The notes beneath the pieces were generated by a model. The model had not been told where the DNA came from and did no database searches. It worked only from the letters and a program-made list of their open reading frames with translations. A stretch of 64,000 bases of DNA from Aureispira sp050633105 (GTDB lineage Bacteria > Bacteroidota > Bacteroidia > Chitinophagales > Saprospiraceae), in assembly GCA_050633105.1 (NCBI GenBank), contig JBOEFW010000011.1:1-64000 (forward strand), given 5' to 3'. The number at the start of each line of letters is the position of its first letter. Position 1 is the stretch's first letter. The translations under genes and the position numbers were made by a program. Below, one piece after another: positions 54,734-63,322 of the stretch.

Positions 54734-54792
54734 TTTGCTAAGTATTTACAATAACCTAAAGTAGATCGAGTTTGGTCGAACCATTCTTCAAT

Positions 54793-55701
54793 TTATTGTT
54801 TTTTTGCAATACGCATTTTAGCGGATCGCGCTCTTGGATTTCGTTTAATTTCCTCTGCACTTGGCAGAATTATTTTTTTATGAGTTGCCTTTAATGGCAA
54901 TTCAAAGTGACCAAATTCATCTTTTTCTGGTTCATTGCCAAAAGTGCCTTTCTTAATCAGGTTTTTGGCTAGGCGATCTTCCAAAGAATGATAAGAAATA
55001 ACGACTAGACACGCTTCTTTTTTTAGTATCTCGGTAGCCTGCCACAACATCTCTTTCAAGACCTCTATCTCTCCATTCACTTCCATGCGTAACGCCTGAA
55101 ATACCTGCGATAAGTAGCGATTTCTCTTGCCTTTAATGCATCGATCAATAGCATTTACAAATTCACCAATCGTTCCCAAAGCCGTTCCTGATTCTTTAGC
55201 CGCCACAATACATTGTGCTAAGGTCTTGGCATTCCGCAATTCTCCATATTGGCTAAATAAGGCTTGTAAATCCTTAGCATTATAAGTTGTCACGACTTTA
55301 GCGGCTGTCAAATCTGCTTGTTGGTTCATTCTCATGTCCAAAGGTGCATCAAAACGGAAAGAGAAGCCTCGATGAGCGGTATCAAACTGATGAGAAGAAA
55401 CACCTAAATCAGCCAATACCCCATCGACTTCTCGTACGCCTTCTAAACGCAAAAAGCGTTTGAGAAAACGAAAGTTATGGGGCAACAGTTTGAATCGTGC
55501 ATCTGTGAGGCGATTGTCGGCGGCATCCGCATCTTGATCAAACGCGTATAAACGCCCTTCAGGCCCCAACTTTGCTAAAATAGCTGCGGAGTGCCCTCCC
55601 CCACCAAAGGTAACATCCACGTAAACCCCAGAAGGGTCAATATTTAATCCCTCAATGCTTTCTTCAAGCAATACGGGATCATGATAACTCAGTTCCTCCA
55701 T
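54793..55701 (-). CDS. rsmH: 16S rRNA (cytosine1402-N4)-methyltransferase RsmH
   Basis: RsmH (MraW) methylates C1402 of 16S rRNA using SAM. The 302-residue product begins YHDPVLLEESIEGL, has the SAM loop VDVTFGGGGHSAAILAKLGP at about 28-47, FDQDADA near 75, VLADLGVSSHQFD and GFSFRFDAPLDMRMN near 100-135, and VISYHSLEDRLAKNL at about 238. Its start overlaps the end of mraZ by 23 bases, so the two are translationally coupled. Identification is firm. Confidence 0.97.
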   Translation of the reverse strand: MEELSYHDPVLLEESIEGLNIDPSGVYVDVTFGGGGHSAAILAKLGPEGRLYAFDQDADAADNRLTDARFKLLPHNFRFLKRFLRLEGVREVDGVLADLGVSSHQFDTAHRGFSFRFDAPLDMRMNQQADLTAAKVVTTYNAKDLQALFSQYGELRNAKTLAQCIVAAKESGTALGTIGEFVNAIDRCIKGKRNRYLSQVFQALRMEVNGEIEVLKEMLWQATEILKKEACLVVISYHSLEDRLAKNLIKKGTFGNEPEKDEFGHFELPLKATHKKIILPSAEEIKRNPRARSAKMRIAKKQ

Positions 55702-56182
55702 CTTGGTGTGTCTGCTTACTATTATTAGTACTTTCCATAGGGTTGCCCATTACAGCTTCCGCTAATGCTTCAAAATCCTCTGGTTCTTCCTCCAACAAAG
55801 CTTCGTATTGTTCTTTTGACCAGATTTCTATCTTATCAAAATAAGCCAACAAAACCAACTCTTTATCAATAGCAGCATATTCTAACAACATTTTGGGCAA
55901 TAACATCCGAGTGTTGCTATCCAATTCTAATTCTGTCGCTCCTCTAAAGAAGTAGCGGACAAAAGCTCTGTTGCGCTTAACGTATTGATTGAGTTGTTGA
56001 ATTTCTTTTGCATTGGTATCCCAAGCTTGCCTAGGATACAGCACCAAACACTGCTCAAAACCTCTATTAACGACAAAACCCTGCTCCGCCTGTTCTCCCA
56101 ACTGCTTAAGCAGGGGGGCAGGTAAGCGAAGACGCCCTTTTGCGTCTATCTTGCAGTTATATTCGCCAAGAAGTTGTAACAT
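55679..56182 (-). CDS. mraZ: Transcriptional regulator MraZ
   Basis: MraZ is a SpoVT/AbrB-type DNA-binding protein that controls the dcw operon and binds repeats upstream of its own gene. The 167-residue product contains two copies of the family motif: YNCKIDAKGRLRLPAPLLKQ near the N-terminus and TELELDSNTRMLLPKMLLEY near 80. A 20-residue polar tail follows. It is the first gene of the cluster, and overlaps rsmH by 23 bases. The upstream DNA carries GTGG repeats that fit MraZ operators. Confidence 0.95.
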   Translation of the reverse strand: MLQLLGEYNCKIDAKGRLRLPAPLLKQLGEQAEQGFVVNRGFEQCLVLYPRQAWDTNAKEIQQLNQYVKRNRAFVRYFFRGATELELDSNTRMLLPKMLLEYAAIDKELVLLAYFDKIEIWSKEQYEALLEEEPEDFEALAEAVMGNPMESTNNSKQTHQDGGTELS

Positions 56183-56215
56183 TTAATGGTTTTGTTCCTA
56201 GATACAAATCAAAAG

Positions 56216-56274
56216 TACCATTTTTTACCACTAATTGCCACTTTCTACCACTTTTTGTAGAGTTTTTTTGCCAC
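56216..56274 (-). promoter_or_regulatory. Probable MraZ operator, minus-strand array
   Basis: On the minus strand the units GTGGCA (56269-56274), GTGGTA (56246-56251), GTGGCA (56236-56241), GTGGTA (56226-56231) and the weaker TGGTA (56216-56220) form a direct-repeat array. The last four are exactly 10 bases apart. MraZ is known to bind short repeats with 10-bp spacing (TGGGN in E. coli, AAAGTG in mycoplasmas). The array lies 34-92 bases before the mraZ start codon. Confidence 0.7.
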
Positions 56275-56360
56275 TTTTTGTTGTTTCTAAGGCGGTTGCA
56301 CTTCCGAAGGCTTGGATTTAGGGTAAATCCTTCCTGCTTTTTGAGGTTTTTGATGCAAAA

Positions 56361-56394
56361 GTGGTAAAAAGTGGCGTGTTTTAGAAAAGTGGAG
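56361..56394 (+). promoter_or_regulatory. Second, inverted GTGG array upstream of mraZ
   Basis: On the plus strand GTGGTA (56361-56366), GTGGCG (56371-56376) and GTGGAG (56389-56394) occur, the first two 10 bases apart, each preceded by AAAA. They are the same unit as the mraZ-proximal array but in opposite orientation, about 90 bases further upstream, between mraZ and the SUKH-type gene. Confidence 0.5.
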
Positions 56395-56456
56395 ATAAAT
56401 CTTGCTATTTCTTATCAAAATCCCACCTCAATTTTCTTATCCATATTTTATTATAC

Positions 56457-57269
56457 CTACAGCAAACCTCTTAATTGATACATTTCCAACCAAAGGCTGC
56501 GCCCTGACTGTTGATCTCCTGCCCACTTCTCCAACCAGTCAAAAAAGGTGGTACAATGTTGCCAATAACAGGCTTGCCAAGTGTGGTGTGTTTTTTTGAG
56601 ATTCATATCCAATACATAAACCGTATAATTGGTAGTAGTAACATCAATAACCGAGTAAATGTCGGAGCCCCAGTATAAGAATGGGAGCACCTCTTTAGGC
56701 AATTGCCAATCCCAATCTTTAATATTTGCAGCCTGTACCTCTTTATAAGCTTCTAACAAGGTGATTTTATCAGAAGTGATGCTATTGTCTAATAAAAAAA
56801 AACCATAATCAGGGCCAAAATCACCATTGCCCAAACTGGAATAGAGCTGTTGTAAAGCCGTTGGTAACAGGAATCCTAGTTCTTTTTCTAAGGCGGCCCA
56901 CTGGTAAGCAATGTTACTTCTTTCTAAAGCTGTTGGAAGGAGGAGGTTAGGATAATGTTGTTGAATCTGCTCTATCAACTGCTTTTCTTCTTGAAGACTA
57001 TTAGGGATAGGAAGAAGATGGGGGTTATTATGACGATGTACCAAGCGATAACTTTTGCATTCACTGTACCATCCTTGACGTAAAGCGAGATTAATCCAGT
57101 TGCTAATCTGTTTTGGAGTACAGTAGTCTTTTTCTTTGTTGGACAAGACAATAGACAATTGTGCTTGTGGGTCCACTAAATTATAGACGGTACACTCTAA
57201 TGCCTTGATCCAAGAAAATTCCTGCACCTTCCAACGGTAATGTTGTTGCCCAACAGTAATGGTATTCAT
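56457..57269 (-). CDS. SUKH (SMI1/KNR4) family protein
   Basis: From the ATG at 57269 the product has 270 residues; the frame is open to 57317 but the extra residues look non-coding. The C-terminal half contains a SUKH domain: AALEKELGFLLPTALQQLYS, SLGNGDFGPDYGFFLLDN and later EVLPFLYWGSDIYSVIDVTT followed by VYVLDM. The N-terminal 100 residues have an unrelated beta-rich part. SUKH proteins are common immunity proteins of polymorphic toxins but also have housekeeping roles; no toxin gene is adjacent. It lies upstream of mraZ on the same strand, 274 bases away. Confidence 0.75.
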   Translation of the reverse strand: MNTITVGQQHYRWKVQEFSWIKALECTVYNLVDPQAQLSIVLSNKEKDYCTPKQISNWINLALRQGWYSECKSYRLVHRHNNPHLLPIPNSLQEEKQLIEQIQQHYPNLLLPTALERSNIAYQWAALEKELGFLLPTALQQLYSSLGNGDFGPDYGFFLLDNSITSDKITLLEAYKEVQAANIKDWDWQLPKEVLPFLYWGSDIYSVIDVTTTNYTVYVLDMNLKKTHHTWQACYWQHCTTFFDWLEKWAGDQQSGRSLWLEMYQLRGLL

Positions 57270-57317
57270 CGGTATATGCTTTGTTCCACTGTTGCTCAAA
57301 ATATACAAACCGAGCAA

Positions 57318-57944
57318 CGATTTGTCTTTGGTTATAATAAAACGCTTGGGTAAGCTTTACAAAGATACATCAAGTTCCTTATTTTTTTAGCGCTGTTGGT
57401 CGCAAATCTATTTGGTATAGCTATTGCGCTCCATAGAGTTTTTATTAGTTGTCACACAAAGCTAAAGTAATCTTTAATCTCTTTTTCCTACTTCTTCTTT
57501 TGATAAAAGAACTAAGAGCAAGTTTAAATTTTNNNNNNNNNNNNNNNNNNNNNNNNNNNNNNNNNNNCTAAATTTCTCCACTAACTTTTTGTCAGAACCA
57601 CTAATTATTGATTTTCATCCTTAATACATTTTAAACAAACTCTTACTTACAATATGTCCATTAAGGTTACTAAAAAATATTTAAAAGGATTGTTAATCTC
57701 TTTAATTATTTAGACCTTCAATATAAATGATAGAATTATAACTGACTAAGTTGTTTCTTTTTGTGGCACCACAAAATAGCAGCGGAGCTAATGACAAAAA
57801 AAAGGCAGTCTACTTAAAATCTAAATAAACTCCTGTTACACGGCAATCAATATACTGTAACAAAAGTTAATTTAAAAATGCAATGACCAAAAACTTTGAC
57901 ACCTGCCATGGTTTTTGAAGGGTATAGGAAGAAAGCTTAGAGGC
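57318..57944. other. Non-coding region with assembly gap
   Basis: An AT-rich region of over 600 bases with a 35-base N run at 57533-57567. The gap edges carry inverted-repeat-like sequence described under the mobile-element entry. The rest shows no gene that I can recognise. The region separates the SUKH gene from a small open frame and the nat-like gene. Confidence 0.6.
57516..57642. mobile_element. Probable insertion element, interior in assembly gap
   Basis: The left edge GAGCAAGTTTAAATTTT (57516-57532) runs into N. The right edge (57629-57642, TTTTAAACAAACTC) reads GAGTTTGTTTAAAA on the other strand, so the two ends are imperfect inverted repeats. The same pair of ends flanks the gap at 63113-63185. 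Repeated elements collapse in short-read assemblies, which would explain both gaps. Real size and content are unknown. Confidence 0.5.
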
Positions 57945-58133
57945 ATGGAAATAGCTGTTATTAGTTTTGGACCAGATCAAGTGTTGAAAGATGGGTTTCA
58001 TATGCCCTTTAGAGAAACCGCCAATTATCTAATAATGAGCCATATAACTAATGTTCATTGTTGGATAGAAAAGGATGTCCTACCAAAAAATGTTTTGAAA
58101 AAATTAAATTCATTCATTAAATCCGTTCAGTAA
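57945..58133 (+). CDS. Small open frame coupled to the acetyltransferase gene
   Basis: A 62-residue frame from the ATG at 57945 (MEIAVISFGPDQVLKDGFHM); the frame is open to 57900 with a TTG at 57915. Its TAA overlaps the next ATG as TAATG, so translation is coupled. The sequence reads like the C-terminal end of a larger protein (NYLIMSHITNVHCWIEKDVL), and may be a remnant left by rearrangement at the nearby gap. No family recognised. Confidence 0.4.
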   Translation: MEIAVISFGPDQVLKDGFHMPFRETANYLIMSHITNVHCWIEKDVLPKNVLKKLNSFIKSVQ

Positions 58134-58882
58134 TGCTTGTAGACAAATATTTAGAACGAATAAAATTAATTAAACCATCGAATGCAGATAAGGATTATCT
58201 TTTTCAGCTTCAAAAGTTTCACCTATTAAACATTCCATTTGAAAACTTAGACATACATTATGGCCAAACAATAAGCCTTGATTTAAATGATATTTACAAA
58301 AAAATCATCGAAGATAAAAGAGGAGGATTTTGTTACGAGCTTAATGGCCTTTTCAATCAATTATTAAACAAGTTAGGATTTAATTCCTATTTAATCTCCG
58401 CAGAAGTACATATAAAAAATGGGGATTACAGTCCAATATATGATCACCTAGCCATCATCGTCAAAATAGAAAACGAAGAATTTTTAGTGGATGTTGGATT
58501 TGGTAAATTTACTTTAGAGCCCTTGCTTATTCAATTAAATCAAGACATTATAGATACTTATGGTCGATTTAGATTTGAGCGGCACCATTCAGATTATCTG
58601 AGAGTAAGTGAAGTCAAAAATGAAGTTTTAATCCCTCAGTATATTTTCACTAAGGAAGAAAGAAAGCTTTCCGAATTTAAAAATAGATGTCATTTTCATC
58701 AAACTAGTAAAGACTCCCATTTTGCTCAACAGAAAGTAATTTCAATGGCAAAAAGTAACGGAAGGATTACCCTTAATAATACTCAATTAAAAATCACTAA
58801 ATTAGGAAAGGAAAAAACAATCAAGTTTAAGGAAGAAAAATTTGAAGCGCATCTGCTTGAACATTTCAACATAGACCTGTAA
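58133..58882 (+). CDS. nat: Arylamine N-acetyltransferase
   Basis: The enzyme transfers acetyl from acetyl-CoA to arylamines or hydrazines through a Cys thioester. The 249-residue product has the family triad: Cys67 in RGGFCYELNGLF, His105 in YDHLAIIV and Asp120 in FLVDVGFG. The N-terminal FHLLNIPFENLDIHYG is also typical. Length is slightly under the usual 270. Codon use looks more A-rich (AAA, ATA, TTA) than in neighbouring genes, and the gene lies between an element-bearing gap and a featureless stretch, which suggests acquisition by transfer. Confidence 0.9.
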   Translation: MLVDKYLERIKLIKPSNADKDYLFQLQKFHLLNIPFENLDIHYGQTISLDLNDIYKKIIEDKRGGFCYELNGLFNQLLNKLGFNSYLISAEVHIKNGDYSPIYDHLAIIVKIENEEFLVDVGFGKFTLEPLLIQLNQDIIDTYGRFRFERHHSDYLRVSEVKNEVLIPQYIFTKEERKLSEFKNRCHFHQTSKDSHFAQQKVISMAKSNGRITLNNTQLKITKLGKEKTIKFKEEKFEAHLLEHFNIDL

Positions 58883-59306
58883 AGAGGCTGTTGTGAAGAC
58901 CACTTCATAATTTCTTCAAGACAGGGTATGAAATGTTCCATTAACCTAGTTAAAATTACGAAAACATAAGTTATAGAGGGGAACAGTAACATTCCTAACT
59001 TGGAAACAAAAAGCAACAATTGATAAAGGCTTTCATTTTCATTTTCTTGATTTTCAGTTTATCATTTAGCCCAAACAAAGAGCGCAACAGGGAAATCGAA
59101 CACATCAATGTCATTCTACCAAAGAATAAGAAATTGCTGTTTTAAATACACTAACTCTTCTCTATCTAGATTTCAAAATAGTTAACTGCTCATTTGCGGC
59201 TTAATTCATACTTTTTTTTTACATTAGCTCTTCACTTAAGAGCCAAATGCTCCTAGCCAACAACCTTGGTAATGGCTTAGCCATTCTCCTACAAACTGTC
59301 TTTATT
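58883..59306. other. Intergenic region with possible small exported ORF
   Basis: A 424-base region between the acetyltransferase gene and upp. A 41-codon frame (TTG at 59020 to TAA at 59143-59145) begins IKAFIFIFLIFSLSFSPNKE, like a signal peptide, and then ends soon after. It could be a truncated gene start or chance. Nothing else is recognised; the upp promoter should lie here. Confidence 0.4.
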
Positions 59307-59963
59307 ATGCCTTTGATTAATCTATCTGACAACAATTCTATTGTCCACCAATTTATCACTGAATTACGAGATATTGACATTCAGGCAGATCGCGCACGCT
59401 TTAGAAGAAACTTAGAGCGTCTAGGAGAGATTTTTGCTTATGAAATTAGCAAAACGCTTTCTTATGTTTCCTTGGAGGTAGAAACTTCTATGGGAATTGC
59501 AGATAGTAAAATCATTCAAAAATCGCCTGTTCTAGCAACCATTTTGCGCGCAGGAATTCCCTTGCACCAAGGACTACTCAACTTTTTTGACCAATCAGAT
59601 AATGCTTTTGTGACGGCTTATCGCAAACAGCACAAGGATGGCACTTTTGAGGTACACATGGACTACATCTCCTGTCCTCCCCTAACTGATCGCCCTTTAA
59701 TTGTTTGTGATCCTATGTTGGCAACAGGCTTGTCTATGACAACTGCTTTAGAAGGATTGTTGGAACACGGGCAGCCTAGCCACCTTCATATTGTCACCGT
59801 CATTGCCTCTACCGATGGCATAGAACATCTACAACGCACCTTACCCAACGCTACTATTTGGGCAGCAGCCATTGATGAAGAGCTAACCGCTCGCTCTTAT
59901 ATTGTTCCAGGCTTGGGAGATGCAGGCGACTTAGCTTATGGAGAAAAAGGGGCTGAGCACTAG
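59307..59963 (+). CDS. upp: Uracil phosphoribosyltransferase Upp
   Basis: The enzyme salvages uracil to UMP using PRPP. From the ATG at 59307 the product has 218 residues; an upstream TTG-type start at 59247 is not needed. Features include TELRDIDIQADRARFRRNLE, VLATILRAGIPLHQGLLNFF, VTAYRK and the PRPP loop CDPMLATGLSMTTALEGLLE, with the uracil-recognising end IVPGLGDAGDLAYG. The family usually has DPMLATGGS; Leu replaces the second Gly here. The gene converges with the metallophosphoesterase gene, 16 bases away. Confidence 0.93.
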   Translation: MPLINLSDNNSIVHQFITELRDIDIQADRARFRRNLERLGEIFAYEISKTLSYVSLEVETSMGIADSKIIQKSPVLATILRAGIPLHQGLLNFFDQSDNAFVTAYRKQHKDGTFEVHMDYISCPPLTDRPLIVCDPMLATGLSMTTALEGLLEHGQPSHLHIVTVIASTDGIEHLQRTLPNATIWAAAIDEELTARSYIVPGLGDAGDLAYGEKGAEH

Positions 59964-59979
59964 CCCCTCCCCTTCGTTT

Positions 59980-61209
59980 TTATGGCTTTTTTAATTCAAA
60001 CAAAGTGATTTCAGGAAAAATGCCAACACGGCCTGCAAAACCTAGAAATCCAAAACCTCTATTGACATACAAATACTGCCCTGCTTCTTGATACAAGCCT
60101 GCCCAGTGTTTGTAAACATACTTAATGGGACTCCATTTAAAAAACGGCAGGTCTACGCCTAATTGAAAACCATGTGTATGTCCACTCATAGTGAGGTGAA
60201 CTTGCTTGCTGTGGCTTTTTATTTTTTCCTCCCAATGGGTAGGATCATGTGACAATAAAACAGTAAAATCTTTCTCTTGAATGCCTTCAAAAGCTTTATC
60301 TAAATCTCCTTTTTTAGGAAAATGATGACTGCGCCCCCAATTTTCTACCCCTGCCAAACAAATGTAAGCACCATCCTTCTCTATCTTTTGGTGTTCATTC
60401 AAGAGCAATCTAAAATTCATTGTTTTGTGATGCGCTTTCACTTCCGCTAAATTTCTTTCTTTGTGCGCTTCATCGTCAAAATGACGGCCATAAAGCGGAT
60501 AATCATGATTTCCAAGGATGGAATATTTGCCAAAAGGCGCTTGTAATTTCTTAAAATCATCTAGATAAGGCTCTATTTCCTTCGCATAAACATTCACCAG
60601 ATCTCCTGTAAAAACAATAAGATCTGCCCCTTGCGCTTGCAACAATTCTAAGCCCTTGCGTACCGCTTCTGGACTATCAAAACTCCCCGCATGTACATCA
60701 GAAATTTGAGCAATCTTAAAGCCATTAAATGCTTCTGGTAGGTCATCAAAAACCAAATCTTCTTGGTGCACCGTGAAATTGTACTTACCAATAGTAATCC
60801 CATGCAAAAAAGAGGCAAAGGGCAACGCTGCAATGACCATTCCTGCTCGTTTCAGAAAATGACGGCGCCCTTTATTGGGTCCATCAGAAGAGGATGCAGC
60901 ATAATAGACCTTCTTCGCCCCTCCCCACAAATCATCCAACAAGAAAAATGCCCCCATAATCAAATCCAGCACAGCAAAGGAGATAAACAAACCAATCGCG
61001 TAATTAATAGCAGGACTCGGTTGCGTCATACTGTCTGCAAAACGCGCAAAAAGAGCATAAATACCAACCCCTGTACAAACCATTGAAGTGAGCGCTAGTC
61101 CAATCGTTAATCGCTTGTACAATGGACGCTCAAAGAAACGAATTAACTGAATGTATAGATAAATTTTCAGGGCAAAAATGAGTCCCCAGAACGCAATAAC
61201 TCTTATCAT
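59980..61209 (-). CDS. Membrane-anchored metallophosphoesterase
   Basis: A 409-residue protein from the ATG at 61209; the frame begins at 61236. The N-terminal 110 residues contain three or four hydrophobic helices. A RRHFLKRAGM motif at about 116-125, before another hydrophobic stretch, looks like a Tat signal placed inside the chain. The calcineurin-like domain follows: ISDVHAGSF near 170 (metal ligands Asp171 and His173), FTGDLVN, LGNHDYPLYG, and GHTHGFQLG. This is the YkoQ/YaeI class; substrate is unknown, lipid or nucleotide phosphates being possible. It converges on upp. Confidence 0.87.
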   Translation of the reverse strand: MIRVIAFWGLIFALKIYLYIQLIRFFERPLYKRLTIGLALTSMVCTGVGIYALFARFADSMTQPSPAINYAIGLFISFAVLDLIMGAFFLLDDLWGGAKKVYYAASSSDGPNKGRRHFLKRAGMVIAALPFASFLHGITIGKYNFTVHQEDLVFDDLPEAFNGFKIAQISDVHAGSFDSPEAVRKGLELLQAQGADLIVFTGDLVNVYAKEIEPYLDDFKKLQAPFGKYSILGNHDYPLYGRHFDDEAHKERNLAEVKAHHKTMNFRLLLNEHQKIEKDGAYICLAGVENWGRSHHFPKKGDLDKAFEGIQEKDFTVLLSHDPTHWEEKIKSHSKQVHLTMSGHTHGFQLGVDLPFFKWSPIKYVYKHWAGLYQEAGQYLYVNRGFGFLGFAGRVGIFPEITLFELKKP

Positions 61210-61569
61210 AATGGTATTACTTGTTGTTTTGGTCAAAAATATCCTTTTACTGGATAAGTTTGCAACATAAATAACGCTTTAAGAGTTTTATAATAGTTGT
61301 TATACTCGTCGTAAAAGTAGTATCTTGTGGACCTAATCTGCAAAATACTTGTCTGAGTATAGCTTAAGAAGCTTCTAGAAATTCCCCCGTCATTTCCACT
61401 ATGAATGCCTGTTAATAGTCATACATGAGCTTCTTTATACCATATCATTTTTTTATTAAAACATCATTTTTTTTAGAAGCCTGAGAAGGATTGTTCTATT
61501 TCAATAGTCTATAGGATTATTTAAAGAAGAATAGATTCCCCTTCGTGCTCTTTTCACAACACCTTAATT
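61210..61569. other. Divergent intergenic region
   Basis: A 360-base AT-rich region between the leftward metallophosphoesterase gene and the rightward lipoprotein gene. It must hold promoters for both. I see no RNA gene, repeat or coding frame in it. Confidence 0.5.
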
Positions 61570-62406
61570 ATGACTATTTGCCGATTTTTCACAGCAGCTT
61601 GTCTAGCCCTAGTCGTGGCTTGTACTCCTGCTGAAAACACTGACAACAGTACTTCTAACACAGCAACTACACCACAAGACCCCATTCAAGAAACGGTCGT
61701 AAAAGAAGTACCTGTTAACGCTAATCCTTATGTAGCAGCCGTAGAAGAAGCCCATCAACGCAAAGCATTCTTAGCCAAAGAAGCCATTAAGTTTGATATC
61801 GTTTTAGAATTTGGAGGAGCAGAACGCTTGAATGGTACGGTGACTACGCTCACGAATTCTACCAAAGTTCGTATTGATTATAAGAATGGACAATCACTCC
61901 TCTGTGATGGCGATAAAGTATTTGCTGTTGATGCAGAAAACAGTGCTAGTAAACGTTTTGCAGTTTACACTTGGTCTTATTTCTTCTTATTTCCTTACAA
62001 GTTGAGTGATGAGGGTACCAAATGGGCGGCGTATGAACAAAGCAATTTAAAGGACAAAGCTTATCTCACTCAAAAATTGACATTTGAAGCAGGAACAGGT
62101 GATGATCCTGATGATTGGTACATTACTTACGCAAATCCTGAGAATAACTTAATTGAAGTAGCCGCTTATATTGTTACGGCAGGCGGTACCGCCCAAGAAG
62201 AAGCAGAGAAAGATCCTCATGCTGTTTCTTATGGTAATTATCAAGACATTGACGGTATTCCAATCGCACATGAATGGAAATTTTGGGGATGGAAGCCAGA
62301 CACTGGTTTGACGGACCAATTAGGAGCAGCAACCTTAAGCAATATACAATTTGTAACGGCGGATCCAGAATTGTTTGAAATGCCAGAAGGATATGTGCAA
62401 CTATAG
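61570..62406 (+). CDS. DUF6503-like lipoprotein
   Basis: A 278-residue lipoprotein: lipobox LVVAC with Cys18, then a Thr/Asn/Pro-rich linker (about 20-50) and a beta-rich domain of about 220 residues. Recognisable segments are KFDIVLEFGGAERLNGTVTT, FAVYTWSYFFLFPYKLSDEG, WYITYANPENNLIEVAAYIV and DIDGIPIAHEWKFWGWKPD. This pattern matches the DUF6503 family of Bacteroidota as I recall it; its fold resembles LolA/outer-membrane lipoprotein-sorting domains. The function is unknown. Confidence 0.7.
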   Translation: MTICRFFTAACLALVVACTPAENTDNSTSNTATTPQDPIQETVVKEVPVNANPYVAAVEEAHQRKAFLAKEAIKFDIVLEFGGAERLNGTVTTLTNSTKVRIDYKNGQSLLCDGDKVFAVDAENSASKRFAVYTWSYFFLFPYKLSDEGTKWAAYEQSNLKDKAYLTQKLTFEAGTGDDPDDWYITYANPENNLIEVAAYIVTAGGTAQEEAEKDPHAVSYGNYQDIDGIPIAHEWKFWGWKPDTGLTDQLGAATLSNIQFVTADPELFEMPEGYVQL

Positions 62407-62441
62407 ATAAACTTACTTGTTTTATCTTTTTAGACACGCTT

Positions 62442-62486
62442 AAAACTCCCGTGAAAACACCGTTGATGTTTCACGGGAGTTTTATT
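62442..62486 (+). terminator. Rho-independent terminator
   Basis: AAAACTCCCGTGAAAACA (62442-62459) pairs with TGTTTCACGGGAGTTTT (62467-62483), with one bulged base and T residues at the end of the stem. It ends the DUF6503-like gene. Confidence 0.8.
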
Positions 62487-62503
62487 ATAGGCCTTTAAAA
62501 TTT

Positions 62504-63061
62504 ATGGAACACCTTTATATTGCTCATTTGTTACTTGTATTTCTCTTGCTTTTCTTTCCTAAGAAAATACAACAGGCTCTATTTAGCTGGCAACAAGTCA
62601 TCTTAATAGCTTTATTATGGTTGGATTTACTTAATCATTTTTATGGTTTAATGAGTAATCAAATTTACTTTCAAGCGTTGTGCTCCTTTTATGAACGCAC
62701 CTTTTTAATCGAAGGAATGTTTTGGTGGTTCTTTCTATACCACCACATCGCCGCTTTTGTCGGATTGTTATTAACGATTGATTATCTTCGACAAAGTCGT
62801 CTTTTTATCTTCTTTTGGGTGACGTTAGCAGCCTATCCTTTATTGCTAAATTGGCTAGAAAGTCAACGCCAATTAGATTTAGAAGGACAAGTTTTTTATG
62901 AGTTATCAGAACTATCAACCATCAACCGAGATATTACCAGCTTAATTATAGAATTCAACGGGTTACTCACCTTAAGTTACTTAGGCTTTCTACTCTTATT
63001 CTTGCTCTTTGCTTACGCTTGGATACAGAAGAAAAAGGCAACAGTACTAAATAATTCATAA
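62504..63061 (+). CDS. Four- or five-helix membrane protein, unknown function
   Basis: A 185-residue integral membrane protein with helices at about 5-19, 28-46, 72-94, 101-118 and 152-175. The loop WLESQRQLDLEGQVFYELSE between the last two is probably extracytoplasmic or cytoplasmic and acidic. No motif is recognised. The start ATG at 62504 follows the terminator by 17 bases, and the gene ends just before a probable insertion element. Confidence 0.55.
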   Translation: MEHLYIAHLLLVFLLLFFPKKIQQALFSWQQVILIALLWLDLLNHFYGLMSNQIYFQALCSFYERTFLIEGMFWWFFLYHHIAAFVGLLLTIDYLRQSRLFIFFWVTLAAYPLLLNWLESQRQLDLEGQVFYELSELSTINRDITSLIIEFNGLLTLSYLGFLLLFLLFAYAWIQKKKATVLNNS

Positions 63062-63068
63062 CAGCTTA

Positions 63069-63204
63069 GAGCATGTTTAAATTTGTTATCAAAGAAAAAC
63101 AAGCCTTTATGANNNNNNNNNNNNNNNNNNNNNNNNNNNNNNNNNNNNNNNNNNNNNNNNNNNNNNNNNNNNNNNNNNNNNNNNNATAAATTTTAAACAA
63201 ACTC
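63069..63204. mobile_element. Probable insertion element, interior in assembly gap
   Basis: The left edge GAGCATGTTTAAATTTG begins at 63069; the right edge (63191-63204, TTTTAAACAAACTC) is identical to the right edge at 57642, and both are followed by TTACTT. The N run is 63113-63185 and the true length unknown. The ends are imperfect inverted repeats of each other. Confidence 0.5.
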
Positions 63205-63322
63205 TTACTTGAATCAAGTAGCAGGCTTCTATTTATAACTATAAATTTAAGGCTCCATTCTCAAAACTCCCTACAATCTACTTATCTTGTTGTAATTGAA
63301 TAGTTCTTAACTACACTCCTTT

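Noticed and set aside
56314..56330. Short hairpin GGATTTAGGGTAAATCC between the SUKH-type gene and mraZ
   Set aside because: Only a 7-bp AT-rich stem without a T run; too weak to call a terminator or an operator.
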